From Streptomyces griseosporeus (GTDB taxonomy: Bacteria > Actinomycetota > Actinomycetes > Streptomycetales > Streptomycetaceae): DNA of 64,000 bases. A model generated the notes under the pieces. The model was not told where the DNA came from and ran no database searches. It was given only the letters and a program-made list of their open reading frames with translations. Location of the stretch: assembly GCF_014656055.1 (NCBI RefSeq), contig NZ_BNBR01000004.1, positions 1 through 64,000 of the forward strand, in the 5' to 3' direction. Position 1 is the stretch's first letter. Each line of letters opens with the position of its first letter. Below, one piece after another: positions 21,660-30,595 of the stretch. A program made the translations under genes and the position numbers.

Positions 21660-21717
21660 GGCCCCCGGCCCTTCCCTCGATCTCTGGTTGTCAGTGGGGC
21701 CGGGTACGTTGAGGGGT

Positions 21718-22407
21718 ATGGGGAAGCGCGGAGCTTCGCACATTGTGTGGGACTGGAACGGGACGCTGTTCCACGACAATGACGCGATCATCGGGGCGAC
21801 GAACGCGGCGTTCGCCGACCTGGGAATGGAACCGATCACGCTGGAGCGGTACCGGGCGCTGTACTGCGTGCCGGTGCCGAAGTTCTACGAGCGGCTGCTC
21901 GGACGGATGCCGACCGACGCCGAGTGGCAGGTCATGGACGACACCTTCCACCGGTACTACACCGAGCACCGGGTGCGGTGCTCGCTCACCGAGGGCGCGG
22001 GCCTGCTGCTCGCCGAGTGGCGGTCGGCGGGGCACAGCCAGTCGCTGCTCAGCATGTACGGGCACGAGGAGCTGGTGCCGCTGGTGCGCGGGTTCGGCAT
22101 CGAGGAGCACTTCATACGCGTGCAGGGGCGGGTCGGCCCGTCCGGGGGCAGCAAGGCGGACCACATGGTGCGGCACCTGGAGGCGCTCGCCCGGCACGGG
22201 GTGGAGCCCGGGCGCACGGTGGTGATCGGGGACGCCGCCGACGACGCGGTCGCCGCCCGGCACGCGGGGGCGCGGGCCGTGCTGTACACCGGGGGGTCGC
22301 ACAGCCGGGCCAGTCTGGAGGCGGTGGGGGTGCCGGTGGTGGACACCCTGGCCGAGGCCGTGGCGGTCGCGAAGGACTTCGGGAGCGGCGCAACGGCCTT
22401 CGGCTGA
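21718..22407 (+). CDS. HAD-superfamily hydrolase
   Basis: 229 residues, the length of phosphoglycolate-phosphatase-like subfamily IA enzymes. Motif I reads VWDWNGTLF: nucleophile Asp12 is present, but the general acid/base Asp at +2 is Asn14. Motif II is LSMYGH (Ser), motif III has Lys in GGSKADHM, and motif IV is VVIGDAADDAVAARHAG. A helical cap lies between motifs I and II. A substrate cannot be predicted. The ATG at 21718 is preceded by GAGGGGT. The DxN variant recurs in Streptomyces HAD proteins with WDWNGTL, so it is probably functional rather than decayed. Confidence 0.88.
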   Translation: MGKRGASHIVWDWNGTLFHDNDAIIGATNAAFADLGMEPITLERYRALYCVPVPKFYERLLGRMPTDAEWQVMDDTFHRYYTEHRVRCSLTEGAGLLLAEWRSAGHSQSLLSMYGHEELVPLVRGFGIEEHFIRVQGRVGPSGGSKADHMVRHLEALARHGVEPGRTVVIGDAADDAVAARHAGARAVLYTGGSHSRASLEAVGVPVVDTLAEAVAVAKDFGSGATAFG

Positions 22408-22419
22408 GGTGCGGCTCGC

Positions 22420-22496
22420 GGCTCTCGGCCCTCGGATCTGGGCCCTCGGCTCTCGGCCCTCGGCCCTCGGCCCTCGGCCCTCGGCCCTCGGCTCTC
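22420..22496. repeat. Heptanucleotide tandem repeat GGCCCTC
   Basis: Eleven or so 7-bp units, GGCCCTC with the variant GGCTCTC. Eight contiguous units run at 22441-22496 and three degenerate ones precede them. The array lies between the 3' ends of two convergent genes and looks like a slippage-prone microsatellite. Confidence 0.9.
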
Positions 22497-22531
22497 CGCG
22501 CGGCCGCACCTCCCGGATGTCGCCCGCGGGG

Positions 22532-23098
22532 TCAGCTCGCCGGGGCCTTGGCGCGCAGGACCTTCAGGAACTCGCGCATCCACGTGGGATGGTCCGGCCA
22601 GGCGCGGGAGGACACCAGCGTGCCGTCCACCACGGCCTCGGAGTCCTGGTAGGTGGCGCCGGCGGCCTGCATGTCCAGCTCCAGCGCGGGGTACGCGGTG
22701 ACGCGGCGGCCCCGGAGGCTGTCGACCGCGGCGGTGATCAGCGGGCCGTGGCAGATCTGGGCGACGGGCTTGTCCGCGTCGAAGAAGGACTTCAGGATCT
22801 TGCGGAGCTCGGGGTCGTTGCGGAGGTACTCGGGGGCGCGGCCGCCGGGGATGACGACGGCGACGTACTCGCCGGGGTCCACGTCGGCGAAGGCGAGGTC
22901 GGCGGGCCAGGTGTAGCCGGGCTTCTCCGTGTAGGTGTCGAAGCCGGGTTCGAAGTCGTGGACGACGAAGCGGAGGGTCTTGCGGGTGGGGGCCGCGACA
23001 TGGACCTCGTAGCCCTCTTCCAGGAGGCGTTGGTAGGGGTAGAGGACTTCGAGGGACTCTGCGGCGTCACCGGTGACGATGAGGACTTTCGCGGCCAT
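22532..23098 (-). CDS. DJ-1/PfpI family protein
   Basis: 188 residues. The Rossmann-like fold starts at KVLIVTGDAAESLEVLYPYQRLLEEG. The nucleophile elbow is AQICHGP (Cys116), and the acidic residue that tunes this Cys in the family is the Glu in DAAESLE. EYVAVVIPGGRAPEYLRND is the classic intervening motif. Family members act as proteases, glyoxalases, deglycases or chaperones, so no single activity should be assumed. The ATG at 23098 is chosen over a start at 23233, because the added residues are not homologous and GGAGCCCC lies upstream. It is convergent with the HAD gene across the heptamer array. Confidence 0.88.
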   Translation of the reverse strand: MAAKVLIVTGDAAESLEVLYPYQRLLEEGYEVHVAAPTRKTLRFVVHDFEPGFDTYTEKPGYTWPADLAFADVDPGEYVAVVIPGGRAPEYLRNDPELRKILKSFFDADKPVAQICHGPLITAAVDSLRGRRVTAYPALELDMQAAGATYQDSEAVVDGTLVSSRAWPDHPTWMREFLKVLRAKAPAS

Positions 23099-23632
23099 GG
23101 GGGGCTCCCCTCGGGGATGCGGGTACCAGCGGTGTCTCTCAGCGTGCCCGGTGCGACGGGCGGCGTCTACCGCGCCGCACCCGGCAGTCGGCCCTGTGCA
23201 GAACGTCAAACTTCCACCCCCAGTTTTGTACACATACGGCTCATGACGGGCCCCCGGTAAGGAGCGATAGCCTTGGTGGCGTGATCAGCGCGATATCTCG
23301 CGGGGGCGGCGTTGCCCCTGCCCTGCGCCCGGCACACCCGGAGTACCTCCGGGGCCGGGCGGCGGTCGCTGGTTTCCGCGGGTGGGAAGGGGCCTTCGAG
23401 GAGGCCCGGACGCCTCGGGCGTCGGATCAGGCCCACAGCCCCGAACAGGTGGCGCTCGCGGCCTCCCGTGCTACGGGCGTGTTGAAAATGGCTGACATCC
23501 CCCCGCTCATCTCACCTCGCGGCATAGCGTCGGAGCAGACCGGACACCCCGCGTCTCGGCGTTACGTCGGAGGGCAAGAGACCGTACTTCCTTCTACGTC
23601 ACGCAACGGCGCGCGACAGGAGCCAGAGGACA
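23099..23632. other. Divergent regulatory region between the PfpI-like gene and gdh
   Basis: 534 bases. No supported gene: the one long plus-strand frame (from GTG 23281) has no family resemblance and runs into gdh in another frame. The region should carry the gdh promoter and leader. GTGTTGAAAATGGCTGAC at about 23479-23496 and TTTTGTACACATACGG near 23223-23238 are the most AT-rich, promoter-like stretches. Confidence 0.5.
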
Positions 23633-26600
23633 ATGCAGACCAAGCTGGACGAAGCCAAGGCCGAGCTGCTCGAGAGGGCGGCCCGGGTCGCTGAGAACAG
23701 CCCGGTCGGGGGGCACCTACCGACCGGGACGACGGGCGAGGGCTCTCCGGACACCCCGGACACCCAGGGCACCTCGGACCGTGAGTCCGTGCTCGCGTTC
23801 CTCCAGCGTTACTACCTGCACACCGCCCCCGAGGACCTCACCGACCGCGACCCGGTCGACGTCTTCGGAGCCGCCTACTCGCACTACCGGCTCGCCGAGA
23901 ACCGGCCGCAGGGCACCGCCAACGTGCGCGTGCACACGCCGACCGTCGAGGAGAACGGCTGGACCTGCAGCCACTCCGTCGTCGAGGTCGTCACCGACGA
24001 CATGCCCTTCCTCGTCGACTCCGTCACCAACGAGCTGACCCGCCAGGGACGCGGCATCCACGTCGTGATCCACCCGCAGGTCGTCGTGCGCCGGGACCTG
24101 ACCGGCAAGCTCATCGAGATCCTGCCCTCCACCCCGGCCGCCGCCGAGCTGCCGCACGACGCGCACATCGAGTCCTGGATCCACGTCGAGATCGACCGTG
24201 AGACCGACCGCGCCGACCTGAAGCAGATCACCGCCGACCTGCTGCGCGTGCTGTCCGACGTGCGGGAAGCCGTCGAGGACTGGGAGAAGATGCGGGACGC
24301 GGCGACCCGGCTCGCCGAGGGCCTGCCGGACGAGCCCATCCCCGCGGACCTGCCCGGACCGCAGGTCGAGGAGGCGCGGGAGCTGCTGCGCTGGCTCGCC
24401 GCCGACCACTTCACCTTCCTCGGGTACCGGGAGTACCAGCTGCGCGAGGACGACTCCCTCGCGGCCGTGCCCGGCACCGGGCTCGGCATCCTGCGCGCCG
24501 ACCCGCACCACGCCGGGGACGACCAGCACCCCGTCAGCCCCTCCTTCGAGCGGCTGCCCGCCGACGCCCGCGCCAAGGCGCGCGAGCACAAGCTGCTCGT
24601 CCTCACCAAGGCCAACAGCCGGGCCACCGTGCACCGGCCGTCCTACCTCGACTACGTCGGCGTGAAGAAGTTCGACGCCGACGGCAACGTGGTCGGCGAG
24701 CGGCGGTTCCTCGGGCTGTTCTCGTCCGCCGCGTACACCGAGTCCGTGTCGCGCGTGCCCGTCATCCGGCGCAAGGTCGAGGCCGTCCTGCAGGGCGCCG
24801 GGTTCTCGCCCAACAGCCATGACGGGCGCGACCTGCTGCAGATCCTGGAGACCTACCCGCGCGACGAGCTGTTCCAGACGCCCGTCGACGAGCTGCGGGC
24901 CATCGCCACGTCCGTGCTGTACCTCCAGGAGCGACGGCGGCTGCGGCTCTACCTGCGCCAGGACGAGTACGGGCGCTACTACTCCGCCCTCGTCTACCTG
25001 CCCCGCGACCGCTACACCACCAGCGTCCGCCTGCGGATCATCGACATCCTGAAGGAGGAGCTCGGCGGCATCAGCGTCGACTTCACCGCCTGGAACACCG
25101 AGTCGATCCTCTCCCGCCTGCACTTCGTCGTGCGCGTGCCGCCGGGCACCGAGCTGCCGCAGCTCAGCGACAGCGACAAGGAGCGCATCGAGGCACGGCT
25201 GGTGGAGGCGGCCCGGTCCTGGGCGGACGGGTTCGCCGAGGCGCTCGGCGCCGAGTTCGGCGAGGAGCGCGCCGCCGAGCTGCTGCGCCGCTACGGCAAC
25301 GCCTTCCCCGAGGGCTACAAGGCCGACCACACCCCGCGCTCCGCGGTCGCCGACCTGGCCCGTCTGGAGGGCCTCGGCGACGGCGAGAGCGGCCCGGACT
25401 TCGCGCTGAGCCTGTACGAGCCGGTGGGCGCCGCCCCCGACGAGCGCCGCTTCAAGATCTACCGCCGCGGCGAGGCCATCTCCCTGTCCCGGGTGCTGCC
25501 GGTGCTGGCCCAGCTCGGCGTCGAGGTGATGGACGAGCGGCCGTACGAGCTGCGCTGCGCGGACCGCAGCATCGCCTGGATCTACGACTTCGGCCTGCGG
25601 ATGCCGCGCTCGCAGAGCGGTTCCGCCGACGGCGCCTACCTGGGCGACGACGCCCGTGAGCGGTTCCAGGACGCCTTCGCCGCGACCTGGACCGGCCAGG
25701 CGGAGAACGACGGCTTCAACGCGCTGGTGCTGAGCGCCGGGCTGACCTGGCGCCAGGCGATGGTGCTGCGGGCGTACGCGAAGTACCTGCGGCAGGCCGG
25801 GTCGACGTTCTCGCAGGACTACATGGAGGACACCCTCCGCAACAACGTCCACACCACCCGGCTGCTCGTCTCCCTGTTCGAGGCGCGGATGTCGCCGGAC
25901 CGGCAGCGCGCCGGGCACGAGATCGTCGACGCGCTCCTGGAGGAGCTGGACGCGGCGCTCGACCAGGTGGCGAGCCTCGACGAGGACCGCATCCTGCGGG
26001 CCTTCCTCACCGTCATCAAGGCGACCCTGCGGACCAACTTCTTCCAGGAGGCGCTGGGCGGCAGGCCGCACGACTACGTCTCCATGAAGTTCGACCCGCA
26101 GGCCATCCCCGACCTGCCGGCGCCGCGTCCGGCGTACGAGATCTGGGTGTACTCGCCGCGGGTGGAGGGCGTGCACCTGCGGTTCGGCAAGGTCGCGCGC
26201 GGTGGCCTGCGCTGGTCCGACCGGCGTGAGGACTTCCGCACCGAGATCCTCGGCCTGGTGAAGGCGCAGATGGTGAAGAACACCGTCATCGTGCCGGTCG
26301 GCGCCAAGGGCGGCTTCGTCGCCAAGCAGCTGCCCGACCCGAGCGTCGACCGGGACGCGTGGCTGGCCGAAGGCATCGCCAGCTACCGCACCTTCATCTC
26401 CGCGCTGCTCGACATCACCGACAACATGGTCGCCGGCGAGGTTGTGCCGCCGCAGGACGTGGTCCGGCACGACGAGGACGACACCTACCTGGTGGTCGCG
26501 GCCGACAAGGGCACGGCGACGTTCTCCGACATCGCCAACGAGGTCGCGCAGTCGTACAACTTCTGGCTCGGCGACGCCTTCGCCTCCGGCGGTTCGGCCG

Positions 26601-28609
26601 GCTACGACCACAAGGGCATGGGCATCACCGCCCGCGGCGCCTGGGAGTCGGTCAAGCGGCACTTCCGCGAGCTGGGCGTGGACACCCAGAGCGAGGACTT
26701 CACGGTCGTCGGCATCGGTGACATGTCCGGTGACGTGTTCGGCAACGGCATGCTGCTCAGCGAGCACATCCGCCTGGTCGCCGCCTTCGACCACCGGCAC
26801 ATCTTCATCGACCCGAACCCGGACGCGGCGACCTCCTACGCCGAGCGGCGGCGCCTGTTCGAACTGCCGCGCAGCTCCTGGGAGGACTACGACAGCGACC
26901 TGATCTCCGCGGGCGGCGGCGTGTTCCCGCGCACCGCCAAGGCGATCCAGCTCAACAGCCACATCCGCGAGGCCCTGGGCATCGAGGGCAAGGTCGCCAA
27001 GATGACCCCGGCCGACCTGATGAAGGCCATCCTCCAGGCGCCGGTCGACCTGCTGTGGAACGGCGGCATCGGTACGTACGTCAAGGCGTCCACCGAGTCG
27101 CACGCCGACGTCGGCGACAAGGCCAACGACCCGATCCGCGTCGACGGCAAGGACCTGCGCGTCAAGGTCGTCGGCGAGGGCGGCAACCTGGGCCTGACCC
27201 AGCTCGGCCGGATCGAGTTCGCGCAGGCCGGCGGCAAGGTCAACACCGACGCCATCGACAACAGCGCGGGCGTGGACACCTCCGACCACGAGGTGAACAT
27301 CAAGATCCTGCTCAACGGCCTGGTCGCGGACGGCGACATGACGGTCAAGCAGCGCAACAAGCTGCTCGCCGAGATGACCGACGAGGTCGGCCGTCTGGTC
27401 CTGCGCAACAACTACGCGCAGAACACGGCGATCGCCAACGCGCTGGCCCAGTCCAAGGACATGCTCCACGCCCAGCAGCGCTTCATGAAGCACCTGGTGC
27501 GCGAGGGCCACCTGGACCGGGCGCTGGAGTTCCTGCCCACCGACCGGCAGATCCGCGAGCGCCTGAGCGCCGGGCACGGCCTGACCGGTCCGGAGACGGC
27601 CGTCCTGCTGGCGTACACGAAGATCACGGTCGCCGAGGAGCTGCTGCACACCTCGCTGCCGGACGACCCGTACCTGCGCGGGCTGCTGCACTGCTACTTC
27701 CCGACCGCGCTGCGCGAGCAGTTCGGCGACCGCATCGACGGTCACCCGCTGCGCCGGGAGATCACCACGACCGTGCTGGTCAACGACACGGTCAACACGG
27801 GCGGTACGACGTATCTGCACCGGCTGCGCGAGGAGACGGGCGCCTCGCTGGAGGAGATCGTCCGGGCGCAGACCGCGGCCCGCGCGATCTTCCGCTCGGC
27901 CGCGGTGTGGGACGCGGTGGAGGACCTGGACAACCGGGTCGAGGCCGAGGTGCAGACCCGGATCCGGCTGCACTCGCGCCGCCTGGTGGAGCGCGGCACG
28001 CGCTGGCTGCTCAACAACCGGCCGCAGCCGCTCCAGCTCGCCGAGACGGTGGAGTTCTTCGCCGAGCGCGTCGAGCAGGTGTGGCAGCAGCTGCCGAAGC
28101 TGCTCAAGGGCGCGGACCTGGAGTGGTGGCAGCAGATCCACGACGAGCTGACCGACGCGGGCGTGCCGGACGAGGTCGCCACCCGGGTGGCCGGGTTCTC
28201 CTCGGCGTTCCCGGCGCTGGACATCGTCTCGGTGGCCGACCGCATGGGCAAGGAGCCGCTGGACGTCGCCGAGGTGTACTACGACCTCGGTGACCGGCTC
28301 GGCATCACGCAGCTGATGGACCGCATCATCGAGCTGCCGCGTGCCGACCGCTGGCAGTCCATGGCCCGCGCGGCGATCCGCGAGGACCTGTACGCCGCCC
28401 ACGCGGCCCTGACGGCCGACGTGCTGGCCGTGGGGAACGGCACGTCGACGCCGGAGCAGCGGTTCAAGCTGTGGGAGCAGAAGAACGCGCCGATCCTGGC
28501 CCGGGCCCGTACGACGCTGGAGGAGATCCAGAGCTCGGACGAGTTCGACCTGGCCAACCTGTCGGTGGCGATGCGGACGATGCGGACGCTGCTGCGGACG
28601 CACTCGTAG
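23633..28609 (+). CDS. gdh: NAD-dependent glutamate dehydrogenase (large 180-kDa type)
   Basis: 1658 residues, matching the L-GDH180 class known from Streptomyces clavuligerus and related bacteria. It deaminates glutamate to 2-oxoglutarate with NAD+. The N-terminal half contains ACT-like regulatory segments. The catalytic domain is in the second half, with VARGGLRWSDRREDFRTEILGLVKAQMVKN and PVGAKGGFV (catalytic-type Lys892), then the Rossmann NAD domain (VVGIGDMSGDVFGNGMLLS). The C-terminal region is helical. The start ATG at 23633 follows CCAGAGGAC. It is monocistronic, with a perfect terminator after it. Absence of frameshifts over 5 kb argues that it is functional. Confidence 0.95.
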   Translation: MQTKLDEAKAELLERAARVAENSPVGGHLPTGTTGEGSPDTPDTQGTSDRESVLAFLQRYYLHTAPEDLTDRDPVDVFGAAYSHYRLAENRPQGTANVRVHTPTVEENGWTCSHSVVEVVTDDMPFLVDSVTNELTRQGRGIHVVIHPQVVVRRDLTGKLIEILPSTPAAAELPHDAHIESWIHVEIDRETDRADLKQITADLLRVLSDVREAVEDWEKMRDAATRLAEGLPDEPIPADLPGPQVEEARELLRWLAADHFTFLGYREYQLREDDSLAAVPGTGLGILRADPHHAGDDQHPVSPSFERLPADARAKAREHKLLVLTKANSRATVHRPSYLDYVGVKKFDADGNVVGERRFLGLFSSAAYTESVSRVPVIRRKVEAVLQGAGFSPNSHDGRDLLQILETYPRDELFQTPVDELRAIATSVLYLQERRRLRLYLRQDEYGRYYSALVYLPRDRYTTSVRLRIIDILKEELGGISVDFTAWNTESILSRLHFVVRVPPGTELPQLSDSDKERIEARLVEAARSWADGFAEALGAEFGEERAAELLRRYGNAFPEGYKADHTPRSAVADLARLEGLGDGESGPDFALSLYEPVGAAPDERRFKIYRRGEAISLSRVLPVLAQLGVEVMDERPYELRCADRSIAWIYDFGLRMPRSQSGSADGAYLGDDARERFQDAFAATWTGQAENDGFNALVLSAGLTWRQAMVLRAYAKYLRQAGSTFSQDYMEDTLRNNVHTTRLLVSLFEARMSPDRQRAGHEIVDALLEELDAALDQVASLDEDRILRAFLTVIKATLRTNFFQEALGGRPHDYVSMKFDPQAIPDLPAPRPAYEIWVYSPRVEGVHLRFGKVARGGLRWSDRREDFRTEILGLVKAQMVKNTVIVPVGAKGGFVAKQLPDPSVDRDAWLAEGIASYRTFISALLDITDNMVAGEVVPPQDVVRHDEDDTYLVVAADKGTATFSDIANEVAQSYNFWLGDAFASGGSAGYDHKGMGITARGAWESVKRHFRELGVDTQSEDFTVVGIGDMSGDVFGNGMLLSEHIRLVAAFDHRHIFIDPNPDAATSYAERRRLFELPRSSWEDYDSDLISAGGGVFPRTAKAIQLNSHIREALGIEGKVAKMTPADLMKAILQAPVDLLWNGGIGTYVKASTESHADVGDKANDPIRVDGKDLRVKVVGEGGNLGLTQLGRIEFAQAGGKVNTDAIDNSAGVDTSDHEVNIKILLNGLVADGDMTVKQRNKLLAEMTDEVGRLVLRNNYAQNTAIANALAQSKDMLHAQQRFMKHLVREGHLDRALEFLPTDRQIRERLSAGHGLTGPETAVLLAYTKITVAEELLHTSLPDDPYLRGLLHCYFPTALREQFGDRIDGHPLRREITTTVLVNDTVNTGGTTYLHRLREETGASLEEIVRAQTAARAIFRSAAVWDAVEDLDNRVEAEVQTRIRLHSRRLVERGTRWLLNNRPQPLQLAETVEFFAERVEQVWQQLPKLLKGADLEWWQQIHDELTDAGVPDEVATRVAGFSSAFPALDIVSVADRMGKEPLDVAEVYYDLGDRLGITQLMDRIIELPRADRWQSMARAAIREDLYAAHAALTADVLAVGNGTSTPEQRFKLWEQKNAPILARARTTLEEIQSSDEFDLANLSVAMRTMRTLLRTHS

Positions 28610-28623
28610 GCCGTAGGAACAGG

Positions 28624-28656
28624 TGAGGGGGCGCTCCGCCGGGGAGCGCCCCCTCA
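28624..28656. terminator. Bidirectional terminator, gdh / ABC transporter
   Basis: Perfect 14-bp arms TGAGGGGGCGCTCC (28624-28637) and GGAGCGCCCCCTCA (28643-28656). It lies between convergent genes, with ATT after the stem on the plus side. Confidence 0.88.
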
Positions 28657-28669
28657 TTCCGTCGTGGGC

Positions 28670-29491
28670 CTACCGCTTGCTGAACTTCTCGTACTCCCTG
28701 AGCACTTCGTCGGTCGGCCCGTCCAGCCGCATCTCGCCGCGCTCCAGCCAGATCACCCGCTCGCAGGTGTCGCGGATGGACTTGTTGCTGTGGCTGACGA
28801 GGAAGACGGTGCCGGCCTCCTTGCGCAATTCGCGGATGCGTTCCTCGGAGCGCTTCTGGAACTTGGCGTCGCCGGTCGCGAGGGCCTCGTCGATGAGGAG
28901 GACGTCGTGGTTCTTGGCGGCGGCGATGGAGAAGCGCAGGCGGGCGGCCATGCCGGAGGAGTAGGTGCGCATGGGCAGGGTGATGAAGTCGCCCTTCTCG
29001 TTGATGCCGGAGAAGTCGACGATGTCCTGGTAGCGCTCCTTGATCTCGGCGCGGGACATGCCCATGGCGAGGCCGCCGAGGTGGACGTTGCGCTCGCCGG
29101 TGAGGTCGTTCATCAGGGCGGCGTTGACGCCGAGGAGGGAGGGCTGGCCGTCGGTGAAGATCCGGCCGTTCTCCACGGGGAGCAGGCCGGCGACCGCCTT
29201 CAGCAGGGTGGACTTGCCGGAGCCGTTGGTGCCGATGAGGCCGATCGCCTCGCCCTTGTAGGCGACGAAGGAGACGTTCTTCACGGCGTGCACCTTGCGG
29301 ACGCCGGACGCCTTCTCCGTCTCCTTGCGGCGCAGGATGCGGTTGAGGGCGGCGGTGGCGGAACCGCGGCCGGAGCCCGTGCCGTTGACGCGGTAGACGA
29401 TGTCGACGCCGTCGACGACGACGGTCGGGACGCGCGGGTCGACCGGGGCGGTGGCCGGCGCGGGGATCGTTGCGAGAGTCTGCTCAGCCAC
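28670..29491 (-). CDS. tagH: Polysaccharide/teichoic-acid ABC transporter ATP-binding protein (TagH/Wzt type)
   Basis: 273 residues, GTG start at 29491, overlapping the permease stop by 8 bases. Walker A is GTNGSGKST (87-95), the signature motif is YSSGMAARLRF and Walker B is DVLLIDEALATGD, with the H-loop in FLVSHS. An N-terminal extension of about 65 residues precedes the ATPase, as in O-antigen and teichoic-acid exporters. There is no C-terminal carbohydrate-binding domain as in long Wzt proteins. It energises export of an undecaprenyl-linked polymer across the cytoplasmic membrane. The gene name reflects family, not a proven substrate. Confidence 0.88.
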   Translation of the reverse strand: MAEQTLATIPAPATAPVDPRVPTVVVDGVDIVYRVNGTGSGRGSATAALNRILRRKETEKASGVRKVHAVKNVSFVAYKGEAIGLIGTNGSGKSTLLKAVAGLLPVENGRIFTDGQPSLLGVNAALMNDLTGERNVHLGGLAMGMSRAEIKERYQDIVDFSGINEKGDFITLPMRTYSSGMAARLRFSIAAAKNHDVLLIDEALATGDAKFQKRSEERIRELRKEAGTVFLVSHSNKSIRDTCERVIWLERGEMRLDGPTDEVLREYEKFSKR

Positions 29492-30401
29492 GGCCGTAGG
29501 TCTCCTCAGCCTTCCAGAAGTAGATGAAGCCGCCGATCCCGAAGAGCAGGGACCAGCCGGTCGCGACCGCCCACACGTGCGGGGGCAACTGGTTCGCGTG
29601 GAAGCTGTCGATCAGCGCGAAACGCATCAGGTCGATGTAGACGGCGGCGGGGTTGCACTGGAGCGCGGTCATCGCCCAGTCGGGCAGGTGGCTGTTCTTC
29701 AGGGTCGCGGCGATGCTCCACATCACGCCGGAGACGTACATCCAGGTGCGCAGCACGAACGGCATCAGCTGGGCGATGTCGGGGGTCTGGGCGCCCCAGC
29801 GGGCCATCAGCATCGACACGCCGGCGTTGAAGCCGAACTGCAGCAGCAGGGCGGGCAGCACCAGCAGCCAGGAGGCGCTGACCGGGACGCCGAAGCAGAG
29901 CAGGATGACGAAGAGCGCCGCCATGGAGAACAGCAGCTGCTGCAGCTGCTGGAGGCAGAACGAGATCGGCAGCGCGGCGCGCGGGAAGTGCAGGGCGCGC
30001 ACCAGGCCGAGGTTGCCGGAGATGGCGCGGGTGCCCGCCATGATCGAGCTCTGCGTGAAGGTCCACACGAAGACGCCGGTGACCAGGAACGGGACGTAGT
30101 CCGGGACGCCCTGCTTGGTGCCGAGCAGCACACCGAAGATGAAGTAGTAGACCGCCGCGTTGAGCAGCGGGGTCATCACCTGCCACACCTGGCCGAGCTT
30201 GGCCTGGCTGTACTGGGCGGTCAGCTTGGCCGTGGCGAACGCGGTGATGAAGTGGCGGCGGGCCCACAGCTGGCGCACGTACTCCGGCAGGGAGGGGCGG
30301 GCGCCGCTGACCGCGAGGCCGTGGCGGGCGGCCAGCTCCGCCAGGTCGAGCGCGTCGGCCGGGGCGGGTGGCTGGGGCGGTGTGTGGAGGACCTGGCTCA
30401 C
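29484..30401 (-). CDS. tagG: Polysaccharide/teichoic-acid ABC transporter permease (TagG/Wzm type)
   Basis: 305 residues from a GTG at 30401. The ABC2-type permease has about six membrane helices. Typical features are LWARRHFITAFATAKLTAQYSQAKLGQVWQVMTPLLNAAVYYFIFGVLLG and LNFPRAALPIS-type LHFPRAALPIS before helix 3. It forms the membrane channel with the ATPase gene that follows. The N-terminal 45 residues are Pro/Ala-rich and cytoplasmic. A longer frame to 30494 has an Arg/Pro-rich extension without homology, so the internal GTG is preferred. It is divergent from a tetR gene with repeated sites in between. Confidence 0.87.
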   Translation of the reverse strand: MSQVLHTPPQPPAPADALDLAELAARHGLAVSGARPSLPEYVRQLWARRHFITAFATAKLTAQYSQAKLGQVWQVMTPLLNAAVYYFIFGVLLGTKQGVPDYVPFLVTGVFVWTFTQSSIMAGTRAISGNLGLVRALHFPRAALPISFCLQQLQQLLFSMAALFVILLCFGVPVSASWLLVLPALLLQFGFNAGVSMLMARWGAQTPDIAQLMPFVLRTWMYVSGVMWSIAATLKNSHLPDWAMTALQCNPAAVYIDLMRFALIDSFHANQLPPHVWAVATGWSLLFGIGGFIYFWKAEETYGRG

Positions 30402-30515
30402 ATCCGCTGCTTTCGTTCGGGGGTGGGGGTGGCGCGCGCTCGGAGGGGCGGGGCGGGGGTGGGGTGCCCGGGGTCTCCTTACGCTTCTCTTCACGTTCTC
30501 TTACGTCGGGACGGG

Positions 30516-30581
30516 ACCGTATCGTCGCAACGCGAGCGTAGGCCGAGTCGACGTCGGAACGCAACCGTTTCGTCGTAACGC
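30516..30581. promoter_or_regulatory. Direct repeats in the tagG/tetR divergent promoter region
   Basis: ACCGTATCGTCGCAACGC (30516-30533) and ACCGTTTCGTCGTAACGC (30564-30581) match at 16 of 18 positions, spaced 48 bp apart. They sit just upstream of tetR; the second ends 15 bases before its start codon. They are plausible binding sites of the adjacent TetR regulator. Confidence 0.5.
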
Positions 30582-30595
30582 CTATGCTGGTCCGC

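Noticed and set aside
23281..23694. A 137-codon plus-strand frame with a GTG start in the gdh upstream region, preceded by AAGGAG.
   Set aside because: No resemblance to any family, amino-acid composition like non-coding GC-rich DNA, and it runs 62 bases into gdh out of frame. A leader peptide cannot be wholly excluded.
23717..28657. A 1646-codon minus-strand frame across the glutamate dehydrogenase.
   Set aside because: Same codon-shadow effect; composition is Val/Leu/Asp/Gly-rich repeats without domain structure.
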